Notes: generated by a model not told the origin, from the sequence alone. Numbered from the stretch's first letter, positions 35,784 to 45,047 are shown. The stretch is 64,000 nucleotides of DNA from Nitrospira sp. (GCA_030123605.1 CP126123.1:310001-374000); one strand, 5' to 3'. Numbers and translations: made by a program.

Positions 35784-37148
35784 ATGGTTGAAGTTCCCGT
35801 TAAGCTCTATCTTGATAAACTCTTGAAAACAGCGAGAGAAGCCGCGCGTCCATTTTCGCTGATGCCCGGTCCGTCGAGAGACAAGGCACTGCGTGCCATG
35901 GCGGCAGGAATCGCGGAAGCTGAAGAAGCCATTCTCGCCGCCAATGAGAAAGACGTGGAGGCGGTCGGGAAATCGATGACGGGGTACGAAAATCGGGAAC
36001 GGGTACGGGACGCAGTGGCGCGGGTCCGCATGACGGCCGATGACGTCAAGGCCATGGTGGATCGTCTGCATCGCATCGCCGATCTGCCGGATCCCCTCGG
36101 TGAGAGGCTTGGCAGCCATGATGAATCGAACGGTCTGCAAGTCGGTCGGGTTCGTGTCCCCATCGGAGTCATCGGGGTTGTCTCCGAAATGGCGCCGCTG
36201 GCGACCATCGACGCGGTGGCACTGTGTTTGAAATCGGGCAATGTCTGCGTGTTTCGCGGTTCACCGGATTGGGCCTTGACCCAGCAGACGGTCGCCGCGA
36301 GCTTGAATCGAGCCGCTTCAGAGGCCGGCATTCCCACCGGCGCCCTGACGATCATCGACCGTCCGGAGAAGGAGGCGGCGCTGGAACTGATCAAGTCCGG
36401 GAAGGCGTTGGATGCGATCATTCCGCGCGGCGGCGCCGGGCTCCGTAAAGTCGTCCAGGAGCAGGCCAAGATGCCGATCCTCTGTCACGACGGCGGGATC
36501 ACTCATGTGTACATCGACGATGATGCCGACATTCCGCTGGCGCAAAATATCGTCGTCAATTCCAAAGTGCAACAGGCCTCCGCGGCCAATGCGCTGGATA
36601 CTCTGTTGGTCCACCAGGGCATCGCCAGACCGTTGTTGTCGGCGTTGATTTTGCGGCTGCTTGATGAATTCAAGGTGGACGTCCATGGCTGTCCGAAGAC
36701 CGTCGCATTGATGGGACAGATGCTCATGACCGGCCATAAGGCCGTCAAGCCGGCCCAGGACGAGGATTGGGACAGACAGTTTCAAGGCCCCACCATGGCC
36801 ATTAAAATGGTGCCGTCATTGGACGAAGCCCTGTCTCACATCGCTCAGCACGGGCCGAGCCACACCTGCGTCATCGTGACGAAATCGTACGAGTCTGCGA
36901 TGCGGTTCACCAAAGAGGTCGATGCCGGGACCCTGTTGGTCAACGCCTCCTCGCGATTGAACGCCGGAGACAGTTTGGGGTTCGGCGCCGATATCGGACT
37001 GAGTTCCGCCCGCCGCCATGCGCGTGGTCCGATCGGGCTGCAGCAACTCACCTGTGAAAAGTATGTCGTGTTCGGCGGTGGACAACTCCGACAGCCGCAT
37101 CCTGTGCCGCTGACCTATGAAGATGCCATTATGCTGAAGAGGCCGTAA
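35784..37148 (+). CDS. ProA-like protein lacking the catalytic cysteine
   Basis: The 454-residue protein matches gamma-glutamyl-phosphate reductase along its length: RVPIGVIGVVSEMAP, FRGSPDWALTQQTVAASLN, IPRGGAGLRKVVQEQAKMPILCHDGGITHVY, and RLNAGDSLGFGADIGLSSAR near the end. The active-site region, normally like QRPSTCNTVETLLV, reads QQASAANALDTLLVH: the nucleophilic Cys is Ala. Dehydrogenase chemistry on a thioester intermediate is therefore unlikely. Start ATG 35784 was chosen because the frame's first 50 codons have no ribosome site. The next genes encode a methyltransferase and a sugar-type nucleotidyltransferase. Confidence 0.8.
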   Translation: MVEVPVKLYLDKLLKTAREAARPFSLMPGPSRDKALRAMAAGIAEAEEAILAANEKDVEAVGKSMTGYENRERVRDAVARVRMTADDVKAMVDRLHRIADLPDPLGERLGSHDESNGLQVGRVRVPIGVIGVVSEMAPLATIDAVALCLKSGNVCVFRGSPDWALTQQTVAASLNRAASEAGIPTGALTIIDRPEKEAALELIKSGKALDAIIPRGGAGLRKVVQEQAKMPILCHDGGITHVYIDDDADIPLAQNIVVNSKVQQASAANALDTLLVHQGIARPLLSALILRLLDEFKVDVHGCPKTVALMGQMLMTGHKAVKPAQDEDWDRQFQGPTMAIKMVPSLDEALSHIAQHGPSHTCVIVTKSYESAMRFTKEVDAGTLLVNASSRLNAGDSLGFGADIGLSSARRHARGPIGLQQLTCEKYVVFGGGQLRQPHPVPLTYEDAIMLKRP

Positions 37149-37186
37149 CGCGTGAATCGTGACGCGTGTCTCGTTAAGAGGACGAC

Positions 37187-38410
37187 GTGCCCGGCGACAC
37201 GAACGACGAGATACGAGCGACGCTTCGCCGTCACTTAGCCTGGTGGGGCCTCCGACACATTGAGTCCGATGCAGCCTACTTTGCCTGGCAGCGGGAAGTG
37301 TTCACCCCTCAAGAACTTGCGGCGTTGCACAGCCGCATCGAAGCCAAGCGGTTGACGACCGACGGTCCCGCCGCTGAAATCGCTTTCTACGACCTGACCG
37401 CGCAGCCTCGGACGGTTCCCGCCCTCTACAGCCAGCGCTACGACTATTATCTCCAGGTCGGTTCACGGGTTGTGCATCACATCGGCGGCGCGCCATCCAT
37501 TCTCGATGTCGGCTGCGGCATCGGTATCCTCACCACGTTTTACGCGCAGCAATGGCCCGGTTGTAGGGTGCTCGGCGTCGATCGTTCGCCCGCCTCGATC
37601 GACCTCGCTCACCGGCGAGCGCTCGAGCTGGGTCTGACCGATCTGCGTTTCGAATGTCTCGATCTCGACCGACAAGACCTCTCGGGCCCCTTCGACCTCA
37701 TCATCGCGACCCATACGTTGTTGCAGGCAGAACAGGAGCCGGGCTTGCCCAGCAGGGATTGGCGGACGTTCGAACGTTCGTCGGATACGCAGGCACAGCA
37801 GCGGTTTGAGCAGCGGACCGGTTTAGGGGCGCGGCTCGATCGGCTCAGGGCCATGCTGACTCCGCAGGGCCGTGTGATCGTGTTCGAGAAAGCCAGGCAA
37901 CTGGCGAGACTGGTTCCGTTTCAACGGGCGCTCGCCGCCCGCGGGTTTCGATTGCTCGTTCCGCCCGAGCCGGTGCGTTATCGTTCGGTGGAGGAAGTCA
38001 CGGACGACGGCCCGCTCTATGTGTTGGGTGTCGCTCCGCAGCATCAGGCCCTGCCGTGGGACGAATCGCCGGAACCGGATGGGGCGAGGTCGCTCGACAT
38101 CGAAGCGCTTCGACCCGTCGAGTCGCATGGGGAGCAGCCTCTCTACGAGAACCACGAGAGCTCGGCTCAGCAGGCGTGGAAGGCGCTTCCTGATAAACAG
38201 GTATCGGAGGAGGTCACCAGCGAAGGGCCGGACGGACGGCAGTTGCACGTCGAACGGGGGCGGGCAGGGGAGTTTCTCTATCTCTATTGCGCCAATACCT
38301 TTGATCAGCGTCAACTGGTGGTGATCGAACCGGCCCGCGCCGCCGTGCTCGAAACCTACTATCGGGAAATTATCCGCGACATGGCGGGCGCCGAGAAGGG
38401 ACGATCGTGA
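37187..38410 (+). CDS. SAM-dependent methyltransferase
   Basis: The 407-residue protein starts with GTG 37187. A class I SAM-binding motif APSILDVGCGIGILTTFYAQQWPG is followed by VLGVDRSPASIDLAHRR, LRFECLDLDRQDL and FDLIIATHTLL. The N- and C-terminal parts have no recognised domain; the C-terminus has a strand-rich region (LHVERGRAGEFLYLYCANTFDQRQLVVIEP). No substrate can be named. The stop TGA overlaps the next start as TGATG (38408-38412), so the pair is translationally coupled. Confidence 0.85.
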   Translation: MPGDTNDEIRATLRRHLAWWGLRHIESDAAYFAWQREVFTPQELAALHSRIEAKRLTTDGPAAEIAFYDLTAQPRTVPALYSQRYDYYLQVGSRVVHHIGGAPSILDVGCGIGILTTFYAQQWPGCRVLGVDRSPASIDLAHRRALELGLTDLRFECLDLDRQDLSGPFDLIIATHTLLQAEQEPGLPSRDWRTFERSSDTQAQQRFEQRTGLGARLDRLRAMLTPQGRVIVFEKARQLARLVPFQRALAARGFRLLVPPEPVRYRSVEEVTDDGPLYVLGVAPQHQALPWDESPEPDGARSLDIEALRPVESHGEQPLYENHESSAQQAWKALPDKQVSEEVTSEGPDGRQLHVERGRAGEFLYLYCANTFDQRQLVVIEPARAAVLETYYREIIRDMAGAEKGRS

Positions 38411-39261
38411 TGGGAGCTGCGACCGATCAGAGCAAACCCTCTGCGCCGATCGGACAAGAAGTGGTGGGTCTGGTGCCGGCGGCGGGGCTGGCGAAACGTC
38501 TGCAACCCTTCCCTTGCAGCAAAGAGGTCTATCCCGTCGGGTTTGCCGTCGATGAGAAAACCGGAACCCCGCGCCCGAAAGTGGCGGCCCACTATCTGCT
38601 TGAAAAGTTCAAGGCGGCCGGGATCACGAAAGCCTATCTCGTGATTCGTGACGGCAAATGGGACATTCCGAATTATTTTCGCGACGGCCGGTTGGTGGAT
38701 TTGTCGCTGGCTTACATCGTGATCTCTGGTTCCCTGGGCCCGCCTGATACGATCGACCGCGCCTATCCCTTCATCGAGCAAAAACGCGTGGCCTTCGGCT
38801 TCCCAGACATTCTCTTCGGCCCCCAGGATGTCTATCGACAACTGATCGAAGCGCAGGAGCGGACCGGCGCCGAGGTGGTGCTGGGGCTGCATCGGGTTTC
38901 CAACCCTCGCGTCTGGGACATGGTCGACTGCAAGGCCGATGGTCGCGTGCGGAGCATCGTCATGAAACCGCTGTCGACGATTCTGACCCACGGCTGGTGC
39001 TGTGCGGTCTGGACGCCGACCTTCTCGGATTTTCTCCACGGCTTTCTGCGTGCCGGGAGCAGCGGTCGTGACTTGGGGAGGTTGGCGAATAGGGCCAACG
39101 ACCCGGGCGGAGATCTGGCGATGGGTGTCGTGCTGCAGGCCGCTCTAAAGGAAGGGCTGCCGATGCAAAGCGTGATCTTTCCCCATGACGTGCCCCTCGA
39201 TATCGGCACGCCGGCAGATCTGCTGAAAGCGGTCCGTCAAGGACATTCCTCGCCTTCGTAA
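38410..39261 (+). CDS. Sugar-nucleotide-type nucleotidyltransferase
   Basis: The 283-residue protein has the signature EVVGLVPAAGLAKRLQPFPCSKEVYPV, an A-A-G-L-x-K-R-L-x-P variant of the pyrophosphorylase motif. PKVAAHYLLEKFKAAGITKAYLVIRDGK, AFGFPDILFGPQDVY and TGAEVVLGLHRV follow. The usual GGxGTRL is altered, and family members of this type are often annotated as glucose-1-phosphate thymidylyltransferase without proof. The start at ATG 38410 (alternative GTG 38407) overlaps the methyltransferase stop. The pair may modify a sugar or glycan. Confidence 0.75.
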   Translation: MGAATDQSKPSAPIGQEVVGLVPAAGLAKRLQPFPCSKEVYPVGFAVDEKTGTPRPKVAAHYLLEKFKAAGITKAYLVIRDGKWDIPNYFRDGRLVDLSLAYIVISGSLGPPDTIDRAYPFIEQKRVAFGFPDILFGPQDVYRQLIEAQERTGAEVVLGLHRVSNPRVWDMVDCKADGRVRSIVMKPLSTILTHGWCCAVWTPTFSDFLHGFLRAGSSGRDLGRLANRANDPGGDLAMGVVLQAALKEGLPMQSVIFPHDVPLDIGTPADLLKAVRQGHSSPS

Positions 39262-39273
39262 CTGTTACTCCCT

Positions 39274-42200
39274 TCACGGATAGGCGGCGAGGAGTTGTTC
39301 TGCGGCGTTCAGGTGCACCGGTCCTTCCTTCTCCTTCAACTGTCGCCGACAGGCTGCGCAAAAGCTGAGGCGTCCGGCAATCGAGCGGATGTCGCGGTCC
39401 TTATTGTAGAAAAACGGGCAGTCGGCCGGTCCCACACCAGGGCGGTGGGGCGTGAGGTCTGCGACGACGGCGGCGGCCAGGTGGGCCATCATCCGTTCAA
39501 CGGTGAATTCTTTTTCGTTCAATTGTTCCAGGACCCCGAATGTCGAGGCGGCGAACAGTGCGTCCCGCCGCCAGAAATATAGATCTGTCGTTTCCTTGCT
39601 CTTGAGCGGAAAGTTGATCATGCAGACGAGCCGGTCCACACCCAATTCCTTCGGTTTGGTCTTCAACCGGTCATAGAGCGTTTCCGCCACCACGAATGTC
39701 TGGTTTCCGTCCTGTTCGCGCCGCCACGTGCCGATCGGTGCTGGGAACGACACCGTTTCAAAGGAATAGACATCCTGAACGCTTGTGAGTCGATCACAAA
39801 TCTCCGGCAGGTGAGGAATCATGCGGTGCGCGTTCCACATGCCGATCTTGATCCGGTCCTGCAGCGCGCGCCGGCGCCGGCGAACCGTGGCGCTGCGTGT
39901 CCGTTCGTAGTCCGCCGCAGAGCGCGGCACACAGAGCCGTTGGGCGGGATTCTGCGCAAAGACGACCGGCACCGCCCAATCGATGGCCTCTCCCGAGATC
40001 GAGTAGTTGACCGCCACCCGCGCCTCGCGCGCCGCATCGCCGATGGACTGCCCCATGGCCAGCGCCCAATAGAAGTGGCGTGAAAAGGATGTCGCCGACA
40101 CATCCAACACCGGGTATTGGTTGGCGACGACGGCCGGGACGCCGCCGGCTATCAAGGCCTGCGCCACCCCGCGGCTGAAATCTTCGCGCCCTCCTCGCCC
40201 TGTCTCGCAGGCGTTGAGGCACACCAGGCGGATGCCTCGGCGGCAGACGATCTGGCGCAGCGTCGCTGAATCCAGTTCCTGCACCCCGCCGTCCGGATTT
40301 TCAAAGACGAGGTACCCGGAGTCGGTTCCCTCTCGATATTCACCGTGGCCGATGAAGTGGAGAATGTCGAGCGGCGCGCCGGCCGCTTCGAGTGTGCGAT
40401 GCAGCAGTTCGGGCGTGGCATCGAGCAGCAGGTCGACTTGCGCCAGACCTGCGTCGAGCAGGCGGCGGAATCCGCTGCGGATGACATCGGCTTCCTCTTC
40501 CACCGAAAGCTTGCCCAGCCCCAACGGCTGGGCGACGACCACCAGGATGCGTATGGCGCCGTCTCGGGTCGGAATCCGCTCGGCGGGAACGGCGGTGAGG
40601 ACGTTGCGCGTAAAATTCACTTCTTCGAGCGCGAGAAATGTTTTGCGGTCGGGATCATAGATGAATTCCCAGGCTTGCCTGGCGAACCAGTCGTTGTCGG
40701 AGGTGAAGATCAAATTGAGTCGCTGGCTCGTCTGTTCAGACCGCGCGGCATCGTAGAGGCGGCGCACCTGTCCGGGGAACAGGGCCTTGAAGAGTGCGCC
40801 GCCCAATTGTTGCAGGTCGCGCTCACCCGGCAATGCAGGAAACTTGGGATCTCCGTCGATGTAGCCCTGAATGTGTGCCTGCGCGGCATCGAGGTCGTCC
40901 CATTGGGTCTGTTGCTTGGCGCCGGCGGAGCGGCCCGTTCCCTTGGTTTTCGTCTGTTGCCGCCTTGTGTGGATCGTCTCCATCACGCGCGCGTTTCGGA
41001 ACGTGGCGATCAGTTGCGTGACCTGGTTGTCCTTTCTGCCCGGATCGAGCAGGGCGATCTGAAACACCTCATCCGGTTCCGGACTCTGTGTGAGTGAGGC
41101 GACGGTGGGAAGGGTTCGGGTAGCCGGAACGACCTGCTGCATCGGAACGGTCCGGGGCTGTTCTTCACGCTCCGCCGGAGCGGCAGCCGATCTCTCCTCC
41201 GTACGGGCCCTGCCTCGTCGACGGCCGGACGGCAGGTCGTGATCGACCTCGATGGGCTGGGCCGGCTGAGCTTGCCCGCGCAAGGCACGGACGAGAAAGT
41301 CCACCGTACCGGGATCTTCGAAGAAGTTCACATGGTTTACCGCCTGTTGCTGAGGCAAATTTCCGCCCAGCCCGAAACAACCGACCCGGTCGCCCGTGAT
41401 CGCGACCGCACTGCCGCTTCCCAGATCCACCCGCCAGCCGCCTTCGGTCGGAACGACGAGATCGTTGGCCGTGGCGAAAAATACATCCGCTCCCGCATCG
41501 ATGATCCGTTGCAGAACCGCTGCGTCCGGTTCGAAGTTCGCGACCAGGGCAGAATAGGCCTGATTCGGCGGACCAGGCGTTGCCTGCAGGGCTCGAATGA
41601 TCTCCCCCTTGTTATCCATGGAGGCGAGGCCCGGCAGTCCGCCGACGATGCGACGGGCGATCCAGGACAGGGCCTCGCTGACGAATTCGATGCCGGTCGT
41701 GAAGGGGTTGTCGGGGAATAATTCCAACACGTTCGACAGCCAGTTCGTGTAATGGGTCACATGGTCCGGTGAAGCGAGAGGCGTGCCTTCATTCGGGCTC
41801 GCCACGAGTACGGCGCGGCCGAGGGTGAACCGGTCCGCCAGGCCCGGAAACAAATCGCGCCGCTCGACCAGATGCCGCAGGACCAACCCTCCGCGCGAGT
41901 GGGTGATGACGTCGAAGGTGGTGGGGCGGTCGGGTAGGGCCTTGAGCAACATGCGGACGTTTTCTTCCGGCGTGCGGCTGACGGTGAAGTGGTCGAAGCC
42001 ATAGATGCGGTTGCCGTACATATCCCGTAGATCCTCGAAGAAGGTCTTGCCGTTACTGCCCAGGGTACGCGCCAAACCGTGAAAGGCTCCTTGCGCGCTG
42101 GAGAAGGTACCGTGGAGAAAGAGCAGATTCCGTTCGGATCTGCTCAACGTCTGCAGGTCGGCGGCAGGCAGGGCCTCTTCCCCCCGGAGACCGTCGGCGG

Positions 42201-42741
42201 TGACGGAGAGCCAACCCTCGCTGCGTCCTTTCAGTTTCCAAGTCGCGGTCTCCCAGAGTAATGCGAGCTTTGAGATCGCGAAATCGGCCACCTTGCCTGC
42301 GATCTTCAAGACGACGGTCTTGATGGCGGCGCTGATGAACCCTCGGCGTGCACCTTCGCCGGAGATCGGAGCGGCAGGCACGGGAATCGAAAACCGAAAG
42401 ATCCTTCGAGCGCCGCGCGTCGTACCACGGCGCGCCGATTCCGTCGGCAGGTGAAACCGAATGGCGCCGGAAGCATACCGAGTCATGACGACATAGACTT
42501 CATCGGGATCGCCCTCGACATCCAAGGTGAGGGGAGCAGGAGCCGCCTCTCCCCGCCGTGCCTTCGGTGTGGCCGTGAGGGCGTGTTCGACCTCCCAACG
42601 TTTGGTTGCGGTCAAGCTCGCCAGAAACGGGTCCGGCGCGTCTGCCGAGGCTCGGCGTCCTCCGCGAGGCGGTTCCACGGCACGAACGTCCCATCCCTCC
42701 GTCGTCGACCAACTCAGCTTGCCTGATTTTTTTCGCGCCAT
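39274..42741 (-). CDS. Lipase-like hydrolase fused to a CHAT caspase-like protease
   Basis: The 1155-residue protein has several parts. Residues 1-190 are a basic N-terminal region. Residues 205-490 are an alpha/beta-hydrolase domain: NLLFLHGTFSSAQGAFHG, the nucleophile elbow VITHSRGGLVLRHL with Ser 282, ASPNEGTPLASPDH and a possible His in AVNHVNFFEDP. A linker of about 80 residues, rich in Arg, Pro and Gln, follows. A CHAT domain spans roughly 640-960: LDILHFIGHGEYREG with His 799 and RLVCLNACETGRGG with Cys 845, a caspase-like dyad. The C-terminal domain carries C1108, C1128 and C1131, a probable incomplete zinc finger. No signal peptide is seen, so it is cytoplasmic. It stands alone; no obvious operon partner exists. 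Known CHAT proteins act in proteolytic signalling and cell-death systems; an effector role here is inference. Confidence 0.85.
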   Translation of the reverse strand: MARKKSGKLSWSTTEGWDVRAVEPPRGGRRASADAPDPFLASLTATKRWEVEHALTATPKARRGEAAPAPLTLDVEGDPDEVYVVMTRYASGAIRFHLPTESARRGTTRGARRIFRFSIPVPAAPISGEGARRGFISAAIKTVVLKIAGKVADFAISKLALLWETATWKLKGRSEGWLSVTADGLRGEEALPAADLQTLSRSERNLLFLHGTFSSAQGAFHGLARTLGSNGKTFFEDLRDMYGNRIYGFDHFTVSRTPEENVRMLLKALPDRPTTFDVITHSRGGLVLRHLVERRDLFPGLADRFTLGRAVLVASPNEGTPLASPDHVTHYTNWLSNVLELFPDNPFTTGIEFVSEALSWIARRIVGGLPGLASMDNKGEIIRALQATPGPPNQAYSALVANFEPDAAVLQRIIDAGADVFFATANDLVVPTEGGWRVDLGSGSAVAITGDRVGCFGLGGNLPQQQAVNHVNFFEDPGTVDFLVRALRGQAQPAQPIEVDHDLPSGRRRGRARTEERSAAAPAEREEQPRTVPMQQVVPATRTLPTVASLTQSPEPDEVFQIALLDPGRKDNQVTQLIATFRNARVMETIHTRRQQTKTKGTGRSAGAKQQTQWDDLDAAQAHIQGYIDGDPKFPALPGERDLQQLGGALFKALFPGQVRRLYDAARSEQTSQRLNLIFTSDNDWFARQAWEFIYDPDRKTFLALEEVNFTRNVLTAVPAERIPTRDGAIRILVVVAQPLGLGKLSVEEEADVIRSGFRRLLDAGLAQVDLLLDATPELLHRTLEAAGAPLDILHFIGHGEYREGTDSGYLVFENPDGGVQELDSATLRQIVCRRGIRLVCLNACETGRGGREDFSRGVAQALIAGGVPAVVANQYPVLDVSATSFSRHFYWALAMGQSIGDAAREARVAVNYSISGEAIDWAVPVVFAQNPAQRLCVPRSAADYERTRSATVRRRRRALQDRIKIGMWNAHRMIPHLPEICDRLTSVQDVYSFETVSFPAPIGTWRREQDGNQTFVVAETLYDRLKTKPKELGVDRLVCMINFPLKSKETTDLYFWRRDALFAASTFGVLEQLNEKEFTVERMMAHLAAAVVADLTPHRPGVGPADCPFFYNKDRDIRSIAGRLSFCAACRRQLKEKEGPVHLNAAEQLLAAYP

Positions 42742-43040
42742 GCTGTGCTCCTGGTTCTGTCGGTATGACTCATGTGGGCGGTTTGTCAGATCGTATGGCG
42801 AACCGTTCGTCTTCTCGAACCGTTACACGTCACTCAGAGTGACCCTGAAATGACATACGGGTGACGAGCGACGAAGAAGGTTCGCCGCGCTTATCCCACA
42901 ATGGGAGAAATCAGGCAAGCCTTTCGTGAAGAGACTTTAGGAACTCTATGTATTCTTATCGTAGGGAACGACGGTGGGCGGTGCGTGCGGCGGATGCAGA
43001 AATGTTGAACCGGTGATATTGCACGGTGCCTGCGGGGAAC
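42742..43040. other. Intergenic region upstream of the lipase-CHAT gene
   Basis: About 300 bases between the start of the lipase-CHAT gene and the end of the response regulator gene. I see no gene, tRNA or strong hairpin. It should hold the promoter for the lipase-CHAT gene, but no convincing -35/-10 pair or operator repeat could be picked out. Confidence 0.5.
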
Positions 43041-43421
43041 TCAGTCGTCCAAAGACTGTTGAGCGGCCGTATGAATGGTCCTCAGAAGCAGCGCACGGTC
43101 ATACGGTTTGGGAACCCACGCGCAGGCTCCTCGAAGCACCACGAGACTCGACAGTTCAGGCTGATCGCCCGAGACCAAGATGACCGGTGTCCGAGGCCAT
43201 ACGATGTGACTGATCGTCATGAATTCCAACCCGTTGAGCCGAGGCATGTGATAGTCGATCACGACCACCTCGAACCGACTCCGCTTCATCTGCTCTAACG
43301 CCTCGACGGGGTTGCCGACGGCATTGACCCGATAACCGGCGTCTTCGAGGATGAGGGTGAGCAGGTCTCTGGCCTGATGATCATCTTCCACTACCAAGAC
43401 TCGTTTCTCACCTCCGGCCAC
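43041..43421 (-). CDS. Single-domain response regulator
   Basis: The 126-residue receiver domain starts with GTG 43421 after AAAGGAG. The acidic pair VLVVEDDHQARDLL, the phosphoacceptor VVVIDYHMPRLNGLEFM (Asp about 55), VILVSGDQ and a terminal WVPKPYDRALLL lysine are all present. There is no output domain, so it is a CheY-like or phosphorelay protein. No histidine kinase gene is adjacent; the nearest is at 45680. Confidence 0.9.
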   Translation of the reverse strand: MAGGEKRVLVVEDDHQARDLLTLILEDAGYRVNAVGNPVEALEQMKRSRFEVVVIDYHMPRLNGLEFMTISHIVWPRTPVILVSGDQPELSSLVVLRGACAWVPKPYDRALLLRTIHTAAQQSLDD

Positions 43422-43508
43422 GAGGCTCTCCTTTATCGTGCGAGCGTCACGGCAGCATGTTCCGCCTTCTGTTCGGCCTCTCTCAGCAATGTGCGGATTG
43501 ATGGGTGA

Positions 43509-43760
43509 TTACGGCTCTCCGGCAAGGCGTCTTGCCCCTCGGGCAAGGTACCGTTTCTTTGGGGGGCTAGCGGCGCGATGGCCGCTAGCGTCGTCGTGGA
43601 TTCTGGCCATATGGAAATTGAGACGGTTCACTCGGAACACCGAATTATCGAGATAGCCGCAATTGACGCAACGGACTGTCGGTGGCATCTCCTCTCCTTT
43701 TATGTCCAGGCGATGGCTCGCTTCCCTGACCAGAAACCCTCGACAGCGTATACAAGACAT
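43509..43760 (-). CDS. Small zinc-ribbon protein
   Basis: The 83-residue protein starts MSCIRCRGFLVREASHR and has a second CVNCGYLDNSVFRVNR pair: two C-x2-C sets suggest a zinc ribbon. AAGGAG precedes ATG 43760. The last 30 codons run through two perfect hairpins (43531-43547 and 43566-43589) and encode a basic low-complexity tail, so an earlier functional end is possible. Function unknown. Confidence 0.6.
   Translation of the reverse strand: MSCIRCRGFLVREASHRLDIKGEEMPPTVRCVNCGYLDNSVFRVNRLNFHMARIHDDASGHRAASPPKKRYLARGARRLAGEP
43531..43589. repeat. Two adjacent perfect hairpins
   Basis: CTTGCCC-ctc-GGGCAAG (43531-43547) and GCTAGCGG-cgcgatgg-CCGCTAGC (43566-43589) lie 18 bases apart. On the plus strand the first is followed by a T-rich GTACCGTTTCTTT. 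They overlap the 3' part of the zinc-ribbon frame on the opposite strand. They could be a terminator for a transcript reading rightward or part of a dispersed repeat; no plus-strand gene ends here. Confidence 0.5.
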
Positions 43761-44110
43761 GATGCGCTCCTTCGCGGAGGAAGGCTCGATTCCAGGCGCA
43801 GCCCAGACTGGAGCCTCACGGTATTCGGTGTAGGTCCACTTAACACGTCCTCTCGGGAGGAACTTATCGGAGGCTGACCAAATCTTTTGTCAGATTATGT
43901 TTGTCGGACCTGTCGGTATCGGCCGACACAATTCATGAATGCTTCTATTGCAATCGCCGATCCGCTGCTACGACGAGCCTTCGGCCGGCGGGCTCGCTCC
44001 TCGTTCCTGCAACGTGCGACACGAGTACGCCTCAGGTCCTCACGACTTCGCGCGCCGGTCTCGCGATGCGGCTCAGCGATTTCGCGACGAACCGTCATGA
44101 ATAATGCGAG
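43761..44110. other. Intergenic stretch without a convincing gene
   Basis: About 350 bases between two minus-strand genes. Short frames on both strands have no ribosome sites or motifs. A TGTCGG-tatcgg-CCGACA inverted repeat near 43909-43926 stands out and could be a binding site or weak terminator for the upstream secreted-protein gene. Nothing else is recognisable. Confidence 0.45.
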
Positions 44111-44869
44111 TTAGGGACACCCGCTTGCACAATTTCCGCCATGTAAAGCCTGCGTCGTGGTCATATTCATGCGCAAGGGTTCATTGGCCGGTAATTGGAA
44201 ACTGATTTTCAGCGTGTCCGTGGCAAGGATCGGCCGACCCTCGAACGCAAATCGCGATTCAGTTGAGGAGGAGGGTCGGATGGTCATGGCCTGATTCAGG
44301 GTGGCGATATTGGCCTGATCAGATTGTTCGTTCTCCTGAATCGGCCCGATGATACTCGGAGGTCTCTTACTCGGAGTGATGAGAATCTCCGGCAGAATGG
44401 TTCGTGCTTGGAGGGCTTGTCTCTTCTCATTGTAAGGGAGCACCGGTACTCTCATGACCGGGATGATGGATTTCGAAGCACCCTTGCCGATAGATCTGAC
44501 CATGGCATGATTGACCACGGTATTCTTGCGAAACGACTGACTCAAGCAGGTATTCCCAGTACCTATACCTTGGTTGAAACGGGAGCTTCTCAAGGGTGGG
44601 GCAGCCTCCAGAAACGGAGCAGGCAAGCGGTCTCGCTGAACGATTGCGGTGAGGGGGAACGAGGTATCCTTCCACCTTGTGATGCCGTCGATGGCAACGC
44701 CGACGGCACCGCTGCGGGACAGGTCAACCGCCTGACAATCAGTCGGCGAGGCCGCAGTCGCAGGGGCGAATAACCCCATGAACAAGGTGACACCGATGAG
44801 CATCGAAAGGATGGGCAATACATTCTCGATTTCAAATTCTTGTGTGTATCGTTGGAATTGAGGCGTCAT
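44111..44869 (-). CDS. Hypothetical exported protein
   Basis: The 252-residue protein starts MTPQFQRYTQEFEIENVLPI, with a hydrophobic stretch (LSMLIGVTLFMGLFAPATAA) at residues 21-40 that looks like a signal peptide or anchor. The mature part has two Cys near each end (TDCQAVD, NCASGCP) and no known domain. AAAGGACG lies before the ATG. Its neighbours are a zinc-ribbon gene and, further on, a NarL-type regulator. Function unknown. Confidence 0.55.
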   Translation of the reverse strand: MTPQFQRYTQEFEIENVLPILSMLIGVTLFMGLFAPATAASPTDCQAVDLSRSGAVGVAIDGITRWKDTSFPLTAIVQRDRLPAPFLEAAPPLRSSRFNQGIGTGNTCLSQSFRKNTVVNHAMVRSIGKGASKSIIPVMRVPVLPYNEKRQALQARTILPEILITPSKRPPSIIGPIQENEQSDQANIATLNQAMTIRPSSSTESRFAFEGRPILATDTLKISFQLPANEPLRMNMTTTQALHGGNCASGCP

Positions 44870-45047
44870 TGAAGCGTCCTTTCTGTCCTGGTCGTCTGTG
44901 TCGATTAGACACGACGCCGGCGCCGCATAGGATCAGTCAGGGCTCAATTTTTCTGCCGGATGTTACGCGAGGCACCTGTGAGATCTTCCCTACAGGCGGT
45001 AGAGGAAACCAGGAGCCTGGAGGGAGATAGTGAGGAAAGAGAAGGTC

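Noticed and set aside
39274-42741. Lipase-CHAT gene as a known defence operon with a dedicated sensor partner
   Set aside because: No neighbouring gene on the same strand lies close enough to form an operon, and the nearest genes are a nucleotidyltransferase and a receiver-domain protein with no clear link.
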